A stretch of 12,421 nt of DNA from DASVBJ01 sp036375895 (GTDB lineage Bacteria > Actinomycetota > Actinomycetes > JACCUZ01), in NCBI GenBank assembly GCA_036375895.1, contig DASVBJ010000317.1, positions 1 through 12,421 on the forward strand, read 5' to 3'. The notes under the pieces are model-generated. The model had not been told where the DNA came from and ran no database searches. It was given only the letters and a program-made list of their open reading frames with translations. Positions 1 to 6,436 of this stretch are shown here, piece by piece; the first letter of the stretch is position 1; each line of letters opens with the position of its first letter. A program made the translations under genes and the position numbers.

Positions 1-26
1 CGACAAGGACTGTCGGTGGCGGCAGT

Positions 27-32
27 TAGTGT
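27..32 (+). promoter_or_regulatory. putative leaderless -10 hexamer (TAGTGT) before the HNH gene
   Basis: TAGTGT fits the actinobacterial TAnnnT -10 pattern and ends 6 nt before the ATG at 39. Transcription starting about 7 nt downstream would begin at the start codon itself. No Shine-Dalgarno-like purine run precedes the ATG, which agrees with a leaderless message. No convincing -35 is visible so close to the window edge. Confidence 0.4.
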
Positions 33-38
33 CGCGGC

Positions 39-1475
39 ATGGACCAGCAGGAGGCGTCGAGCGACATCCACCCGAAGGTGGCTGAGCTGCGGGCAGTGTC
101 GCAGCGGATCGCCGCGCTGCAGGCCGAGCAGCTGCGTCTGGTCGCCGAGCTGGCCGACTGGTGCACGTCGGAGGCCCTGGCCCAGCTCGCCGCAGCGCCC
201 CGGGTGGCGGGACAGCCGTTCGACGAGGAGGTCGTGGACTCGGCGGTCACCGGTGAGCTGATGGCCGTGCTCGGTGTCAGCCAGGGGCAGGCGCAGCGGC
301 TGGGCCGGCTGGCGACCCGGCTGTGCTCGGTGCTGCCCGACGTACTCGCTGCGCTCGGCGAGGGCCGGCTGGACCTGGCTCGTACTCAGGTCCTGGCCGA
401 GACCACCGAGCCGTTGACGGACGCGACCGCCCGAGACGTGGCGGCGCTGCTGCTGCCAGGGGCCGGGGAGGCGCCGTGGTCCGGCCCGTCGCCACGGGCA
501 TGGCGTGGTCGAGTCGAGCGGGCGGTCGTGCGCGCCGACCCGGTGGCAGCGCAGCGGCGCCGGGAGATCGCGGTGGCCCACCGCGCGGTCCGGGCGTGGC
601 CCACCGGGGAAGGCACCGCGGTGCTGCGGATCGAGGCCGCCGACTACGACATCGCCCTGGCCGAGCGGGTGATCACCGATCTGGCACACGCGTGGCCCGC
701 CACCGGTCCGGACGGGGAGCCGCTGACCCTCGAACAGCGCAGGGTTGACGCGCTGATGAACGTGTTCCGCCGGATCCAGGACGGCGACGCGATGCCCGCG
801 CTGCCGACTCGCCGCGGACGGGAGATCGGCCTCGTCCTGCACGCGGACACCTTCTTCTCGGACGGGCCAGCTGCCGCCGCGCCAGGCCAGCTGCGTGGGC
901 TGGGCGCGCCAGCCGCTGTGGACCCTGGGACCTCCGCCCGCACCGCCCGTGCCGAGCTCGCTCGTGGCGCGACCACCTGCGTGCTGCTCACCGATCGAGA
1001 GGGCCTCCTGCAACGGTTGGTACGGGTCGGCCGGGCGCCAGAGGGCGGTTGGACTCGCGAGCTCCTGACCGACGCGGTGGCGGCCGCCCTGCCGACCCTG
1101 CCGCCGCTGCAGACATCCGGCTACGTCCCGACCGTGGCGATCGCCGAGCACGTCCGCGCCGCCCATCCTCGCTGTGTCGCCTACGACTGCGCCCGTTCCG
1201 CAGGCCGTAGTGACCTCGACCACGACGAGCCCTGGCCTCGCGGCCCGACCTCCACCGACAACGTGGTGCCGCGCTGCCGGCGCGACCACGAGCACAAGAC
1301 TCGAGGCCTCGTCCGCACCCGGCTGCGTGCCGACGGAACGATCGCCACTCGCATGCTGACCGGTGTCGTGGTGGTCACCGCATCCGACCCGCTGCCCGGT
1401 TTCGGTCCCGGCGAGGGCTTCGACCCGGCGGTCCGACGCGGGCTGACCGGACACGCCGACCTGCCCGCGGCCTGA
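39..1475 (+). CDS. DUF222 (13E12-repeat family) protein with C-terminal HNH endonuclease domain
   Basis: A 478-residue protein of the multi-copy actinobacterial DUF222/HNH family. The N-terminal part (about residues 10-340) is the helical, Ala/Arg/Glu-rich DUF222 region. The C-terminal HNH nuclease module spans about 376-425: C379 and C384 (C-x4-C), D394-H395 in DLDH, then P398-W399, N408, C413, H417 and K420-T421. In classical HNH proteins the DH and the distal His form the metal-dependent nuclease site, and the Cys pair with a C-x2-H pair bind structural zinc. Here the last motif reads CRRDHEHKT, so Asp stands where the zinc His is usual; H419 might compensate. The cellular role of the family is not established, and DNA cleavage is inferred from the motif only. 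The ATG at 39 has no Shine-Dalgarno but a TAnnnT hexamer just upstream. The downstream amidohydrolase starts 44 nt after the stop, apparently from its own promoter. Confidence 0.9.
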   Translation: MDQQEASSDIHPKVAELRAVSQRIAALQAEQLRLVAELADWCTSEALAQLAAAPRVAGQPFDEEVVDSAVTGELMAVLGVSQGQAQRLGRLATRLCSVLPDVLAALGEGRLDLARTQVLAETTEPLTDATARDVAALLLPGAGEAPWSGPSPRAWRGRVERAVVRADPVAAQRRREIAVAHRAVRAWPTGEGTAVLRIEAADYDIALAERVITDLAHAWPATGPDGEPLTLEQRRVDALMNVFRRIQDGDAMPALPTRRGREIGLVLHADTFFSDGPAAAAPGQLRGLGAPAAVDPGTSARTARAELARGATTCVLLTDREGLLQRLVRVGRAPEGGWTRELLTDAVAAALPTLPPLQTSGYVPTVAIAEHVRAAHPRCVAYDCARSAGRSDLDHDEPWPRGPTSTDNVVPRCRRDHEHKTRGLVRTRLRADGTIATRMLTGVVVVTASDPLPGFGPGEGFDPAVRRGLTGHADLPAA

Positions 1476-1505
1476 GCAGCGTCTGAGCATCGCCTGGGAC
1501 AGGCC

Positions 1506-1511
1506 TAGGGT
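1506..1511 (+). promoter_or_regulatory. putative leaderless -10 hexamer (TAGGGT) before the amidohydrolase
   Basis: TAGGGT matches TAnnnT and ends 8 nt before the GTG at 1520, so the transcript would start at or one base before the start codon. There is no good Shine-Dalgarno; the AGGG inside the hexamer is the only purine run. The short intergenic gap has no obvious terminator, so read-through from the HNH gene is also possible. Confidence 0.4.
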
Positions 1512-1519
1512 CGTGCCCC

Positions 1520-2350
1520 GTGGACGAGGAGCGCGCACAGGCCGGCATCACCGACTGCCACGTGCACCTGCTGCCCGGCCGGCTCGGTGAGGCGGTCCGC
1601 GCCTTCTTCGAGCAGCACATCACCGGCACCCTGGCCTACCCCAACGACCACAGGGTCGTGCTCGACGCGCTCGCCGCCTCCGGAGTGGACCGCGCCTGGC
1701 ACCTGCCCTACGCGCACAAGCCCGGGGTGGCGGACGGGCTCAACCGGGCCAGTGCCGAGCTGGTCGAGACTCACCGCGGGCACCCGGTCACGCTGGTCGG
1801 GGGAGCGACGGTGCACCCCGGTGACGACCGCCCCGAGACGCTGCTGCGGGCCGCGATCGACGACCACGGCCTGCGGGTGCTCAAGATGCACTGCTCGGTC
1901 GGCGACCACGACGTCGACGACCCGCGGCTGGACGCCGTCTGGCGGCTGGTTGAGCGCCGCGCGGTGCCGGCCGTCGTGCATGCCGGCCGCCACGTTTCCG
2001 GCACGACCGCCGCCGACGACCTGACCGGGGTGGATCGGGTCGCCCGGCGGTTCCCGGGCGCGCCGATAGTCATTGCGCACGCCGGGCACCCGGCCACCGC
2101 CCGGGCGCTCGAGCTGGTCGCCGCGCACGACAACGTGTACATCGACCTCACGCCGCGGGTCAGCGACCTCGTCGCCATCTCGGACGAGGACGTCGAGCGG
2201 CACCGCGACCGGGTCCTCTTCGGCAGCGACGCACCCAACACGGAGGTCCCCCTCGGCCAGGCGCTCGCGCGGCTCGACGGGCTGTCCCGGGCTACTCGTG
2301 ACGCCGTGCTGCACGGCAATGCGGACCGTCTGCTGGCCTCCGTCACCTGA
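1520..2350 (+). CDS. amidohydrolase family (Amidohydro_2-type) metal-dependent hydrolase
   Basis: A 276-residue protein with the signature of the amidohydrolase superfamily TIM barrel, usual in length for the Amidohydro_2 branch. Visible metal and catalytic motifs are DCHVH near the N-terminus (H14, H16), LKMH at about 121-124, VVHAGRH (H154), IAHAGHP (H187) and FGSDAPNTE (D237). These correspond to the HxH, third His, fourth His and catalytic Asp that bind one or two divalent metals and activate water for hydrolysis or decarboxylation. No signal peptide is seen, so it should be cytoplasmic. The substrate cannot be deduced; members act on amides, lactones, imides or carboxylated aromatics. 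The GTG start gives the complete N-terminal HxH strand and follows a TAnnnT hexamer, which suggests leaderless translation. The neighbours (HNH nuclease upstream, globin operon downstream) give no pathway hint. Confidence 0.87.
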   Translation: MDEERAQAGITDCHVHLLPGRLGEAVRAFFEQHITGTLAYPNDHRVVLDALAASGVDRAWHLPYAHKPGVADGLNRASAELVETHRGHPVTLVGGATVHPGDDRPETLLRAAIDDHGLRVLKMHCSVGDHDVDDPRLDAVWRLVERRAVPAVVHAGRHVSGTTAADDLTGVDRVARRFPGAPIVIAHAGHPATARALELVAAHDNVYIDLTPRVSDLVAISDEDVERHRDRVLFGSDAPNTEVPLGQALARLDGLSRATRDAVLHGNADRLLASVT

Positions 2351-2400
2351 CCGCCGAGCGTCCGGCTCACATGCGGCTGATCAGCACCTCCACGCCGCCC

Positions 2401-2423
2401 GCGCGCGCGTCGGCAGCGCGTGC
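2401..2423 (+). terminator. GC hairpin downstream of the amidohydrolase gene, possible terminator
   Basis: GCGCGCGC (2401-2408) pairs with GCGCGTGC (2416-2423) through an 8-bp stem with one G-U pair and a 7-nt loop, 50 nt after the stop codon. No T-run follows, as is common for actinobacterial terminators. The left arm is also an alternating CG tract, so the pairing could be partly compositional. Confidence 0.3.
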
Positions 2424-2442
2424 CGTCCACGTACCGGACCCG

Positions 2443-2476
2443 GAATGTGCATCCGATTTGCCGCCTTCGTTACCAT
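2443..2476 (+). promoter_or_regulatory. putative promoter/operator region of the globin operon
   Basis: This is a locally AT-richer stretch inside a GC-rich gap. TACCAT at 2471-2476 fits the TAnnnT -10 pattern. It would give a leader of about 29 nt containing the GGAGG at 2502-2506. Overlapping the expected -35 position is AATGTGCATCCGATTTGC, an imperfect dyad of the kind an Rrf2-family or other NO/redox regulator could use. The -35 itself is not close to consensus. Both promoter and operator are inferences from composition and position. Confidence 0.3.
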
Positions 2477-2511
2477 GGCCGCGCACTTGGCCAACGACCC
2501 CGGAGGCTTCC

Positions 2512-2874
2512 ATGACCACCGACTACGACCGGATCGGCGGCGGACCAGCCGTCGGCGCTGTCGTCGAAGAGCTGTACCGGCGGCTGACCGCAGATGAGCA
2601 GGTCAGCCACTACTTCGAGGACGTGTCCCTCCCGACGCTGAAGCGACACCAGACCCTCATGATCACGAACATCCTTGGCGGCCCGGACCGCTACGACGGC
2701 CGTCCGCTCGACGAGGCCCACGCGCCCCTGGGCATCGACGACGTCGCCTACGACCGCGTCGGCACCCACTTGATCGCATGCCTGCAGGACGCCGGCGTGC
2801 CAGACGACATCCAGGACCGTGTCGGGGCGGCCCTGGGACAGGTGCGCGGTTCCATTGTGACCCAGCAGACCTGA
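2512..2874 (+). CDS. glbN: group I truncated haemoglobin (trHbN-like)
   Basis: A 120-residue protein of the normal size for the 2-over-2 globin family. It opens with the typical YDRIGGGPAV helix-A/glycine motif. Y22 is the likely B10 tyrosine, F35 the likely CD1 phenylalanine, L48/Q47 region the distal E helix, LGGP at 55-58 and Y61-G63 the EF glycines, and H70 in EAHAPLGI the proximal F8 haem ligand. The family binds haem and mostly performs NO dioxygenation or oxygen handling in the cytoplasm. The ATG at 2512 is chosen because GGAGG lies 5 nt upstream and the globin homology starts at once; an upstream in-frame ATG at 2371 would add about 47 unrelated residues. The flavohaemoglobin ATG follows only 4 nt after this stop, so both are co-translated. 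The flavohaemoglobin reductase domain could supply electrons to this globin, but that is inference. Confidence 0.92.
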   Translation: MTTDYDRIGGGPAVGAVVEELYRRLTADEQVSHYFEDVSLPTLKRHQTLMITNILGGPDRYDGRPLDEAHAPLGIDDVAYDRVGTHLIACLQDAGVPDDIQDRVGAALGQVRGSIVTQQT

Positions 2875-2878
2875 CGGC

Positions 2879-4060
2879 ATGGACACGGACCGGCTCAAGT
2901 CCACGTGGCATGCCGTCACGCTGCACGGTGACGACGTCGCCCTGTACTTCTACGCGCATCTGTTCGTTACCCACCCGGAGCTCCGGGACATGTTCCCTCT
3001 CGCCATGGACGCGCAGCGGGACCGCTTGGTAGGCGCCCTCGGTCGCGTCGTCAGCAACGTTGACCAGCTGGGCGAGGTCGTGCCCTACGTCGAGCAGCTC
3101 GGCCGCGACCACCGCCGGTTCGCGGTCATCGCAGAGCACTACGACGCGGTCGGAGCGTCCCTCCTGTGGACCCTCAAGCACTTCCTCGGTGAGGAGTGGA
3201 CCGCTGAGGTGGCGCGTGACTGGGCCGACGCGTACGGCGTGGTCGCCGCCACCATGGTGGCGGCCGCCGAGGAGTCAGAGGACAAGCAGCCAGCGTGGTG
3301 GGATGCGGAGATCATCGAGGTCGCGCGGGTCAGCCGTGAGATCGCGGTCGTGCGGGTGCTCCCGGACAACCCCCTGCCCTATCGCTCGGGGCAGTCGGTG
3401 GCGGTCACCATTCCGCACGCCCCGAGGGTCTGGCGGTACTTCACGCCGGCGAATGCGCCTCGCGAGGACGGCGGGATCGAGTTCCACGTCGGCCTGGTCC
3501 CTGGCGGTCTCGTCAGCGTTCCGTTCGTCAAGAAGGCCAGACGCGGTGACATCGTGCGGATCGGTGCGCCCGTCGGGAACGCCTTGGCCATCGACCCCCT
3601 GGCCGACTCGGACCTCCTGATGGTTGCCGGCGGGACGGGCATCGCACCGTTCCTCGCGCTGCTCGACGAGATCGAACAGGGTTGGCAGCTGGGCAAGACC
3701 GAGCGCCGGGTGCACCTCGTCCACGGGGCACGGTATCCGTGGAACCTCTACGCCGGGTCGCGTCTGGACCAGCTTGCGTCGAACCCGGAGTTCACGCACA
3801 CCCAGGTCGTATCCGACGACCCGACCTATCCCGGGACGCGTGGTCTGGTCGGGGACGTTGCCTCGACCGTGACCATGCCGGGCTCCTACGACGCGCTCGT
3901 GTGCGGGTCGCCGTTGATGGTGTCGCACACGACGACTGCACTGGCCGGCGGGCAGCGCCCACCAGAGTCCATCGCGCTCGAGGAATTCAGCATCACCTCA
4001 GAACCGCCGGCCGAAGTGACCGTCGCCGCCCCGGCGCACAGCATTGGAGGGTCGTCGTGA
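2879..4060 (+). CDS. hmp: flavohaemoglobin (globin + FAD/NAD(P)H reductase), putative nitric oxide dioxygenase
   Basis: A 393-residue protein, close to the length of Hmp-type flavohaemoglobins. Residues 1-135 are a classical globin: Y25 (B10), F39 (CD1), the proximal haem ligand H78 in LGRDHRRF, and Y88 in AEHYDAVG, which in Hmp orients the proximal histidine. Residues about 140-240 are the ferredoxin-reductase-like FAD domain with WRYFTPAN at 185-192. Residues 245-370 are the NAD(P)H domain with AGGTGIAP at 250-257 and VCGSPLM at 341-347. The family converts NO plus O2 to nitrate using NAD(P)H. Departures from Hmp are the FAD motif (R-Y-F-T instead of R-x-Y-S), CGS instead of CGP, and a C-terminus EEFSIT followed by about 20 Ala/Pro-rich residues without the usual GPH ending. 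There is no Shine-Dalgarno at the ATG, so translation is probably coupled to glbN, 4 nt upstream. The stop overlaps the next gene's GTG. Confidence 0.92.
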   Translation: MDTDRLKSTWHAVTLHGDDVALYFYAHLFVTHPELRDMFPLAMDAQRDRLVGALGRVVSNVDQLGEVVPYVEQLGRDHRRFAVIAEHYDAVGASLLWTLKHFLGEEWTAEVARDWADAYGVVAATMVAAAEESEDKQPAWWDAEIIEVARVSREIAVVRVLPDNPLPYRSGQSVAVTIPHAPRVWRYFTPANAPREDGGIEFHVGLVPGGLVSVPFVKKARRGDIVRIGAPVGNALAIDPLADSDLLMVAGGTGIAPFLALLDEIEQGWQLGKTERRVHLVHGARYPWNLYAGSRLDQLASNPEFTHTQVVSDDPTYPGTRGLVGDVASTVTMPGSYDALVCGSPLMVSHTTTALAGGQRPPESIALEEFSITSEPPAEVTVAAPAHSIGGSS

Positions 4061-4713
4061 ACGCAGACCAGCAGGACGCAGTACAGGCCCGTGAGGAGCA
4101 CTACCAGGACGTGAGCCTGCGCGCCGTAGAGCTACTCGCCAAGGCGCAGCGTGCCGCCGACGAGGCCGTGGCCGAGGCCCAGTCCTATGCCAGGGACCTG
4201 GAGCACTCGGCGCGGGAGCAGTACCAGCAGATCCTCCAGCGCGCCCAAGCCGCCGCGGAACAGCTCGCCTCCCCCGAGGCGAACGGCGTCGGACAGGAGT
4301 CGGGGACGCTTGACGGCCAGAAGCTTGCCTACGTCCGCACCTACGCGCGAGTCGCCCACGCACAGCTCAAGTCCGTCCTGGCCGCGCTCACCGAGGAGCT
4401 GGACCAGCTTGCGGTCATGGCCGAGGGCAACCCCGGTACGGCAAACGGGCCTGGTCCCGTGGATCGATCGACAATGCCCGAGCGAGCCGTCGGCCCGCAG
4501 ACACCAGTTGCTCGGCAAGGCCCCGCAGGCCTGCCGGCAATCGGGGATGCTCTTCAGCGCCCGAGCGACCATGACGAGCTGGGACCGAGAGCCGACGACG
4601 CGCTGGAGGAAACCCGTCTGACCGACGCCGGGAACTGGCCACCGATCTTCGCGGGTACGAACGGGATCGCCTACTTCCATGAGGGATCCTGGTCGGATCG
4701 CCCGCGGTTCTGA
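4057..4713 (+). CDS. DivIVA-like coiled-coil protein encoded with the flavohaemoglobin
   Basis: A 218-residue protein starting at a GTG that shares GTGA with the flavohaemoglobin stop; GGAGG at 4046-4050 lies 6 nt upstream, which fixes the start. Residues 1-75 are a continuous Ala/Glu/Gln/Arg-rich predicted coiled coil (AEAQSYARDLEHSAREQ and similar). A second helical block at about 87-121 contains KLAYVRTYARVAHAQLKS and ALTEELDQL, resembling the C-terminal block of actinobacterial DivIVA-family and related filament proteins. A Pro/Gly-rich linker (about 122-190) and an aromatic tail (NWPPIFAGTNGIAYFHEG, about residues 193-210) follow. No membrane segment or catalytic motif is seen. DivIVA-type proteins assemble at poles or septa and recruit partners; whether this one does, and why it is co-translated with globins, is unknown. 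The DivIVA assignment rests on pattern recognition and is weaker than the coiled-coil call. Confidence 0.75.
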   Translation: MNADQQDAVQAREEHYQDVSLRAVELLAKAQRAADEAVAEAQSYARDLEHSAREQYQQILQRAQAAAEQLASPEANGVGQESGTLDGQKLAYVRTYARVAHAQLKSVLAALTEELDQLAVMAEGNPGTANGPGPVDRSTMPERAVGPQTPVARQGPAGLPAIGDALQRPSDHDELGPRADDALEETRLTDAGNWPPIFAGTNGIAYFHEGSWSDRPRF

Positions 4714-4736
4714 GGGCCCGAAGCGCGCTGACGACA

Positions 4737-4762
4737 TCGCCGTGACTCACCGCGCACGGCGA
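4737..4762. terminator. 8-bp stem-loop between convergent genes, possible bidirectional terminator
   Basis: TCGCCGTG (4737-4744) and CACGGCGA (4755-4762) form a perfect 8-bp stem around a 10-nt loop. It lies 23 nt after the stop of the coiled-coil gene and 35 nt beyond the end of the oppositely oriented exonuclease III gene. There is no flanking T-tract. Confidence 0.45.
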
Positions 4763-4770
4763 CACGCCCC

Positions 4771-4786
4771 GTCGGCCAGTGCCGAC
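4771..4786. terminator. 6-bp stem/tetraloop, second hairpin between convergent genes
   Basis: GTCGGC (4771-4776), loop CAGT, GCCGAC (4781-4786): a compact perfect hairpin 11 nt from the exonuclease III stop. It is well placed to protect or terminate the transcript of the minus-strand gene and may act in tandem with the 4737-4762 stem. Confidence 0.4.
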
Positions 4787-4797
4787 AACAGCGGCTG

Positions 4798-5595
4798 TCA
4801 CGCGTCCTGGACGAGGTCTAGATCCACGACGACGGGGGCGTGATCGGACGGCCCCTTGCCCTTGCGGGCCTCCCGGTCGACGTACGCGTCCCGGACCGCG
4901 TCGGCGAACGGCGGGTTCGCGTAGACGAGGTCGATGCGCATGCCCAGGTTCTTGTGGAAGTTGCCGGCCCGGTAGTCCCAGTAGGTGAAGGGCCGGTCGT
5001 ACTTCAGCGGCCGCGGCACCACGTCCGCGAGGCCGACCGCTCGCAGGTCGGCCAGCGCCTGCCGCTCCGGCGGCGTCACGTGGGTGGCAGCGACGAAGAC
5101 GGCCGGGTCCCACACGTCGTCGTCGGTGGGTGCGACGTTGAAGTCCCCGCACACGGCGTACGGCGTGCCGCTGGGCAGCTCGGCGGCGACCGTGCCGCGC
5201 AGCGCCTCGAGCCATCTCAGCTTGTAGGCGTAGTGGTCGTGCCCGGGCTCGCGACCGTTGGGGACGTACACCGACCACAGCCGCACACCGCCGCACGTCG
5301 CGCCGATCGCCCGGGCCTCGAGAGTGCCCGGGTCGGGGTAGCCGGGCTCGTCGCGCAGCCCCACCACCACGTCGTCCAGCCCGACCCGGGACAGGATCGC
5401 GACGCCGTTCCACCGCCCGTCGCCGTGTGCCGCCACCTCGTAGCCGGCGGCCGCCACCTCCTCCTGCGGGAAGCCGTCGCCGGCGCACTTGGTCTCCTGC
5501 AGGCAGACCGCGTCCGGCGCGGTGTCGCGCAGCCAGTCGACGAGCCGGGGGAGCCGGGCAACCACCGAGTTCACGTTCCAGGTCGCGATACGCAC
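4798..5595 (-). CDS. xthA: exodeoxyribonuclease III (AP endonuclease, ExoIII/Xth family)
   Basis: A 265-residue protein of normal ExoIII length. The endonuclease/exonuclease/phosphatase-fold motifs are complete and in order: IATWNVNS (N8), LQETK with metal-binding E34, Y110 in VYVPNG, GDFNVAP with D151 and N153, LGMRIDLV with D222, and GPSDHAPV with D251-H252. The enzyme cleaves DNA 5' of abasic sites and has 3'-5' exonuclease and 3'-repair activities in base excision repair, using Mg2+. The GTG at 5595 is chosen because the protein then begins VRIATWNV, exactly where the family begins; longer in-frame extensions would run across the divergent GNAT gene. No clear Shine-Dalgarno is seen at suitable spacing. 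It is divergent from the GNAT gene (76-bp gap) and convergent with the globin operon, so it is probably transcribed alone. Confidence 0.95.
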   Translation of the reverse strand: MRIATWNVNSVVARLPRLVDWLRDTAPDAVCLQETKCAGDGFPQEEVAAAGYEVAAHGDGRWNGVAILSRVGLDDVVVGLRDEPGYPDPGTLEARAIGATCGGVRLWSVYVPNGREPGHDHYAYKLRWLEALRGTVAAELPSGTPYAVCGDFNVAPTDDDVWDPAVFVAATHVTPPERQALADLRAVGLADVVPRPLKYDRPFTYWDYRAGNFHKNLGMRIDLVYANPPFADAVRDAYVDREARKGKGPSDHAPVVVDLDLVQDA

Positions 5596-5616
5596 CCTGC
5601 CGATGCTGCCAGCCGT

Positions 5617-5622
5617 TAGCCT
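5617..5622 (+). promoter_or_regulatory. putative -10 hexamer (TAGCCT) for the GNAT gene
   Basis: TTAGCCT in the xthA-GNAT gap fits TAnnnT. It would place a transcription start near 5629, giving a short leader that carries GGGGA just before the ATG at 5672. No clear -35 was found, so the call rests on the hexamer and its position. Confidence 0.25.
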
Positions 5623-5671
5623 CGCTGCCGACCCGGGGCGGGATCCAGGCGGTAGGCAGGTGGGGAAACGC

Positions 5672-6436
5672 ATGGTGGATGGGCAGCAGGCGGCCGATGG
5701 GCTGCTCGACTCGTGGGAGCTCTTCGCAGGCGCGGTGGACGGGGCGCAGCTGTACGACGAGGCCCCGGGCGTGCTCGGTGCCGTGACGGCGGCGCCGGTG
5801 CCGGAGATGAACGGTGTCTGGCTGCGCAGCACTCGCGCCGAGCCACGGGTGGTGGAGGAGGTCCTCGACCGGGTCGCCGGGTCGGGGTTGCCGCACTGCC
5901 TGCAGTCCCGCCCCGGCGCCGACGCGGGGATCGCAGGGCTGGCGGCCGCTCGAGGCATGACCGCGGCGGGGGAGGTGCCTCTGATGGTCCGCGACGGGCA
6001 GTCGGCGCCGCGGGTGGACTCGCCGGGGCTCGACCTCGTACAGCTCGCACCGGGAGAGGTCGGCCAGCATGCGGACCTGGTGGCCGCCTGCTTCGAGATG
6101 CCGGTCGAGGTGGCCCGGGCGCTGCTCACCGAGCGGACGCTGCGGGTGCCCGGGCTGCGCTGCTACCTGGGCCGGGTGGACGCGGAGCCGGTGGTCACCG
6201 GCCTCGGCGTGGTGGTCGGGGACGCGGTCGCGGTGTTCAACATCGCGACGCTCGAGTCGCATCGCAGGCGCGGGTACGGCGCTGCCGCCACCGCCCGCGC
6301 GGTCGCCGACGGGCTGGCCGCCGGCGCGACGTGGGCGCTGCTGCAGTCGAGCGACATAGGCGTGGGCGTGTACGAGCGGCTCGGCTTCCGGACGGTCGAG
6401 CGGTGGCCGCTCTGGGTGTCCGCGACAGCCGAGTAG
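5672..6436 (+). CDS. GNAT family N-acetyltransferase (probable tandem GNAT with degenerate N-terminal half)
   Basis: A 254-residue protein whose C-terminal half (about 115-250) is a GNAT domain. The acetyl-CoA pyrophosphate-binding motif A is seen as ESHRRRGYGAAATARAV (R-R-G-Y-G), preceded by the AVFNIATL strand. It is followed by the late motif YERLGFRTVERWPLW, typical of the family end. The N-terminal half (NGVWLRST, LPHCLQSRPG, ARGMTAAGEVPLMV) reads like a second GNAT fold without a usable motif A, an arrangement known in tandem GNAT proteins. Acetyl-CoA-dependent acylation of an amine is expected; the substrate is unknown. The ATG at 5672 has GGGGA 5 nt upstream. An in-frame GTG at 5660 is the alternative and would add four residues. 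The gene ends directly in the left arm of a strong hairpin. Confidence 0.85.
   Translation: MVDGQQAADGLLDSWELFAGAVDGAQLYDEAPGVLGAVTAAPVPEMNGVWLRSTRAEPRVVEEVLDRVAGSGLPHCLQSRPGADAGIAGLAAARGMTAAGEVPLMVRDGQSAPRVDSPGLDLVQLAPGEVGQHADLVAACFEMPVEVARALLTERTLRVPGLRCYLGRVDAEPVVTGLGVVVGDAVAVFNIATLESHRRRGYGAAATARAVADGLAAGATWALLQSSDIGVGVYERLGFRTVERWPLWVSATAE

Noticed and set aside
1505..2314. 269-residue minus-strand open frame opposite the amidohydrolase
   Set aside because: The plus strand carries all the amidohydrolase metal motifs; the minus frame is Gly/Val/Arg-rich with no motif.
2400..2409. Alternating CG tract as a possible Z-DNA element
   Set aside because: Ten bases of alternating CG is expected at this base composition, and the stretch is better explained as one arm of a hairpin.
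2371..2511. ATG at 2371 as start of the truncated haemoglobin
   Set aside because: The added residues have no globin similarity and span the hairpin and promoter-like region; the ATG at 2512 has GGAGG and fits the family N-terminus.
3682..4056. 125-residue N-terminal extension of the coiled-coil protein frame
   Set aside because: It is an out-of-frame reading of the flavohaemoglobin gene. The GTG at 4057 has GGAGG and the standard GTGA overlap.
5596..6129. Upstream extension of the minus-strand xthA frame
   Set aside because: It runs through the divergent GNAT gene and encodes no recognisable sequence; ExoIII proteins begin at the VRIATWNV segment.
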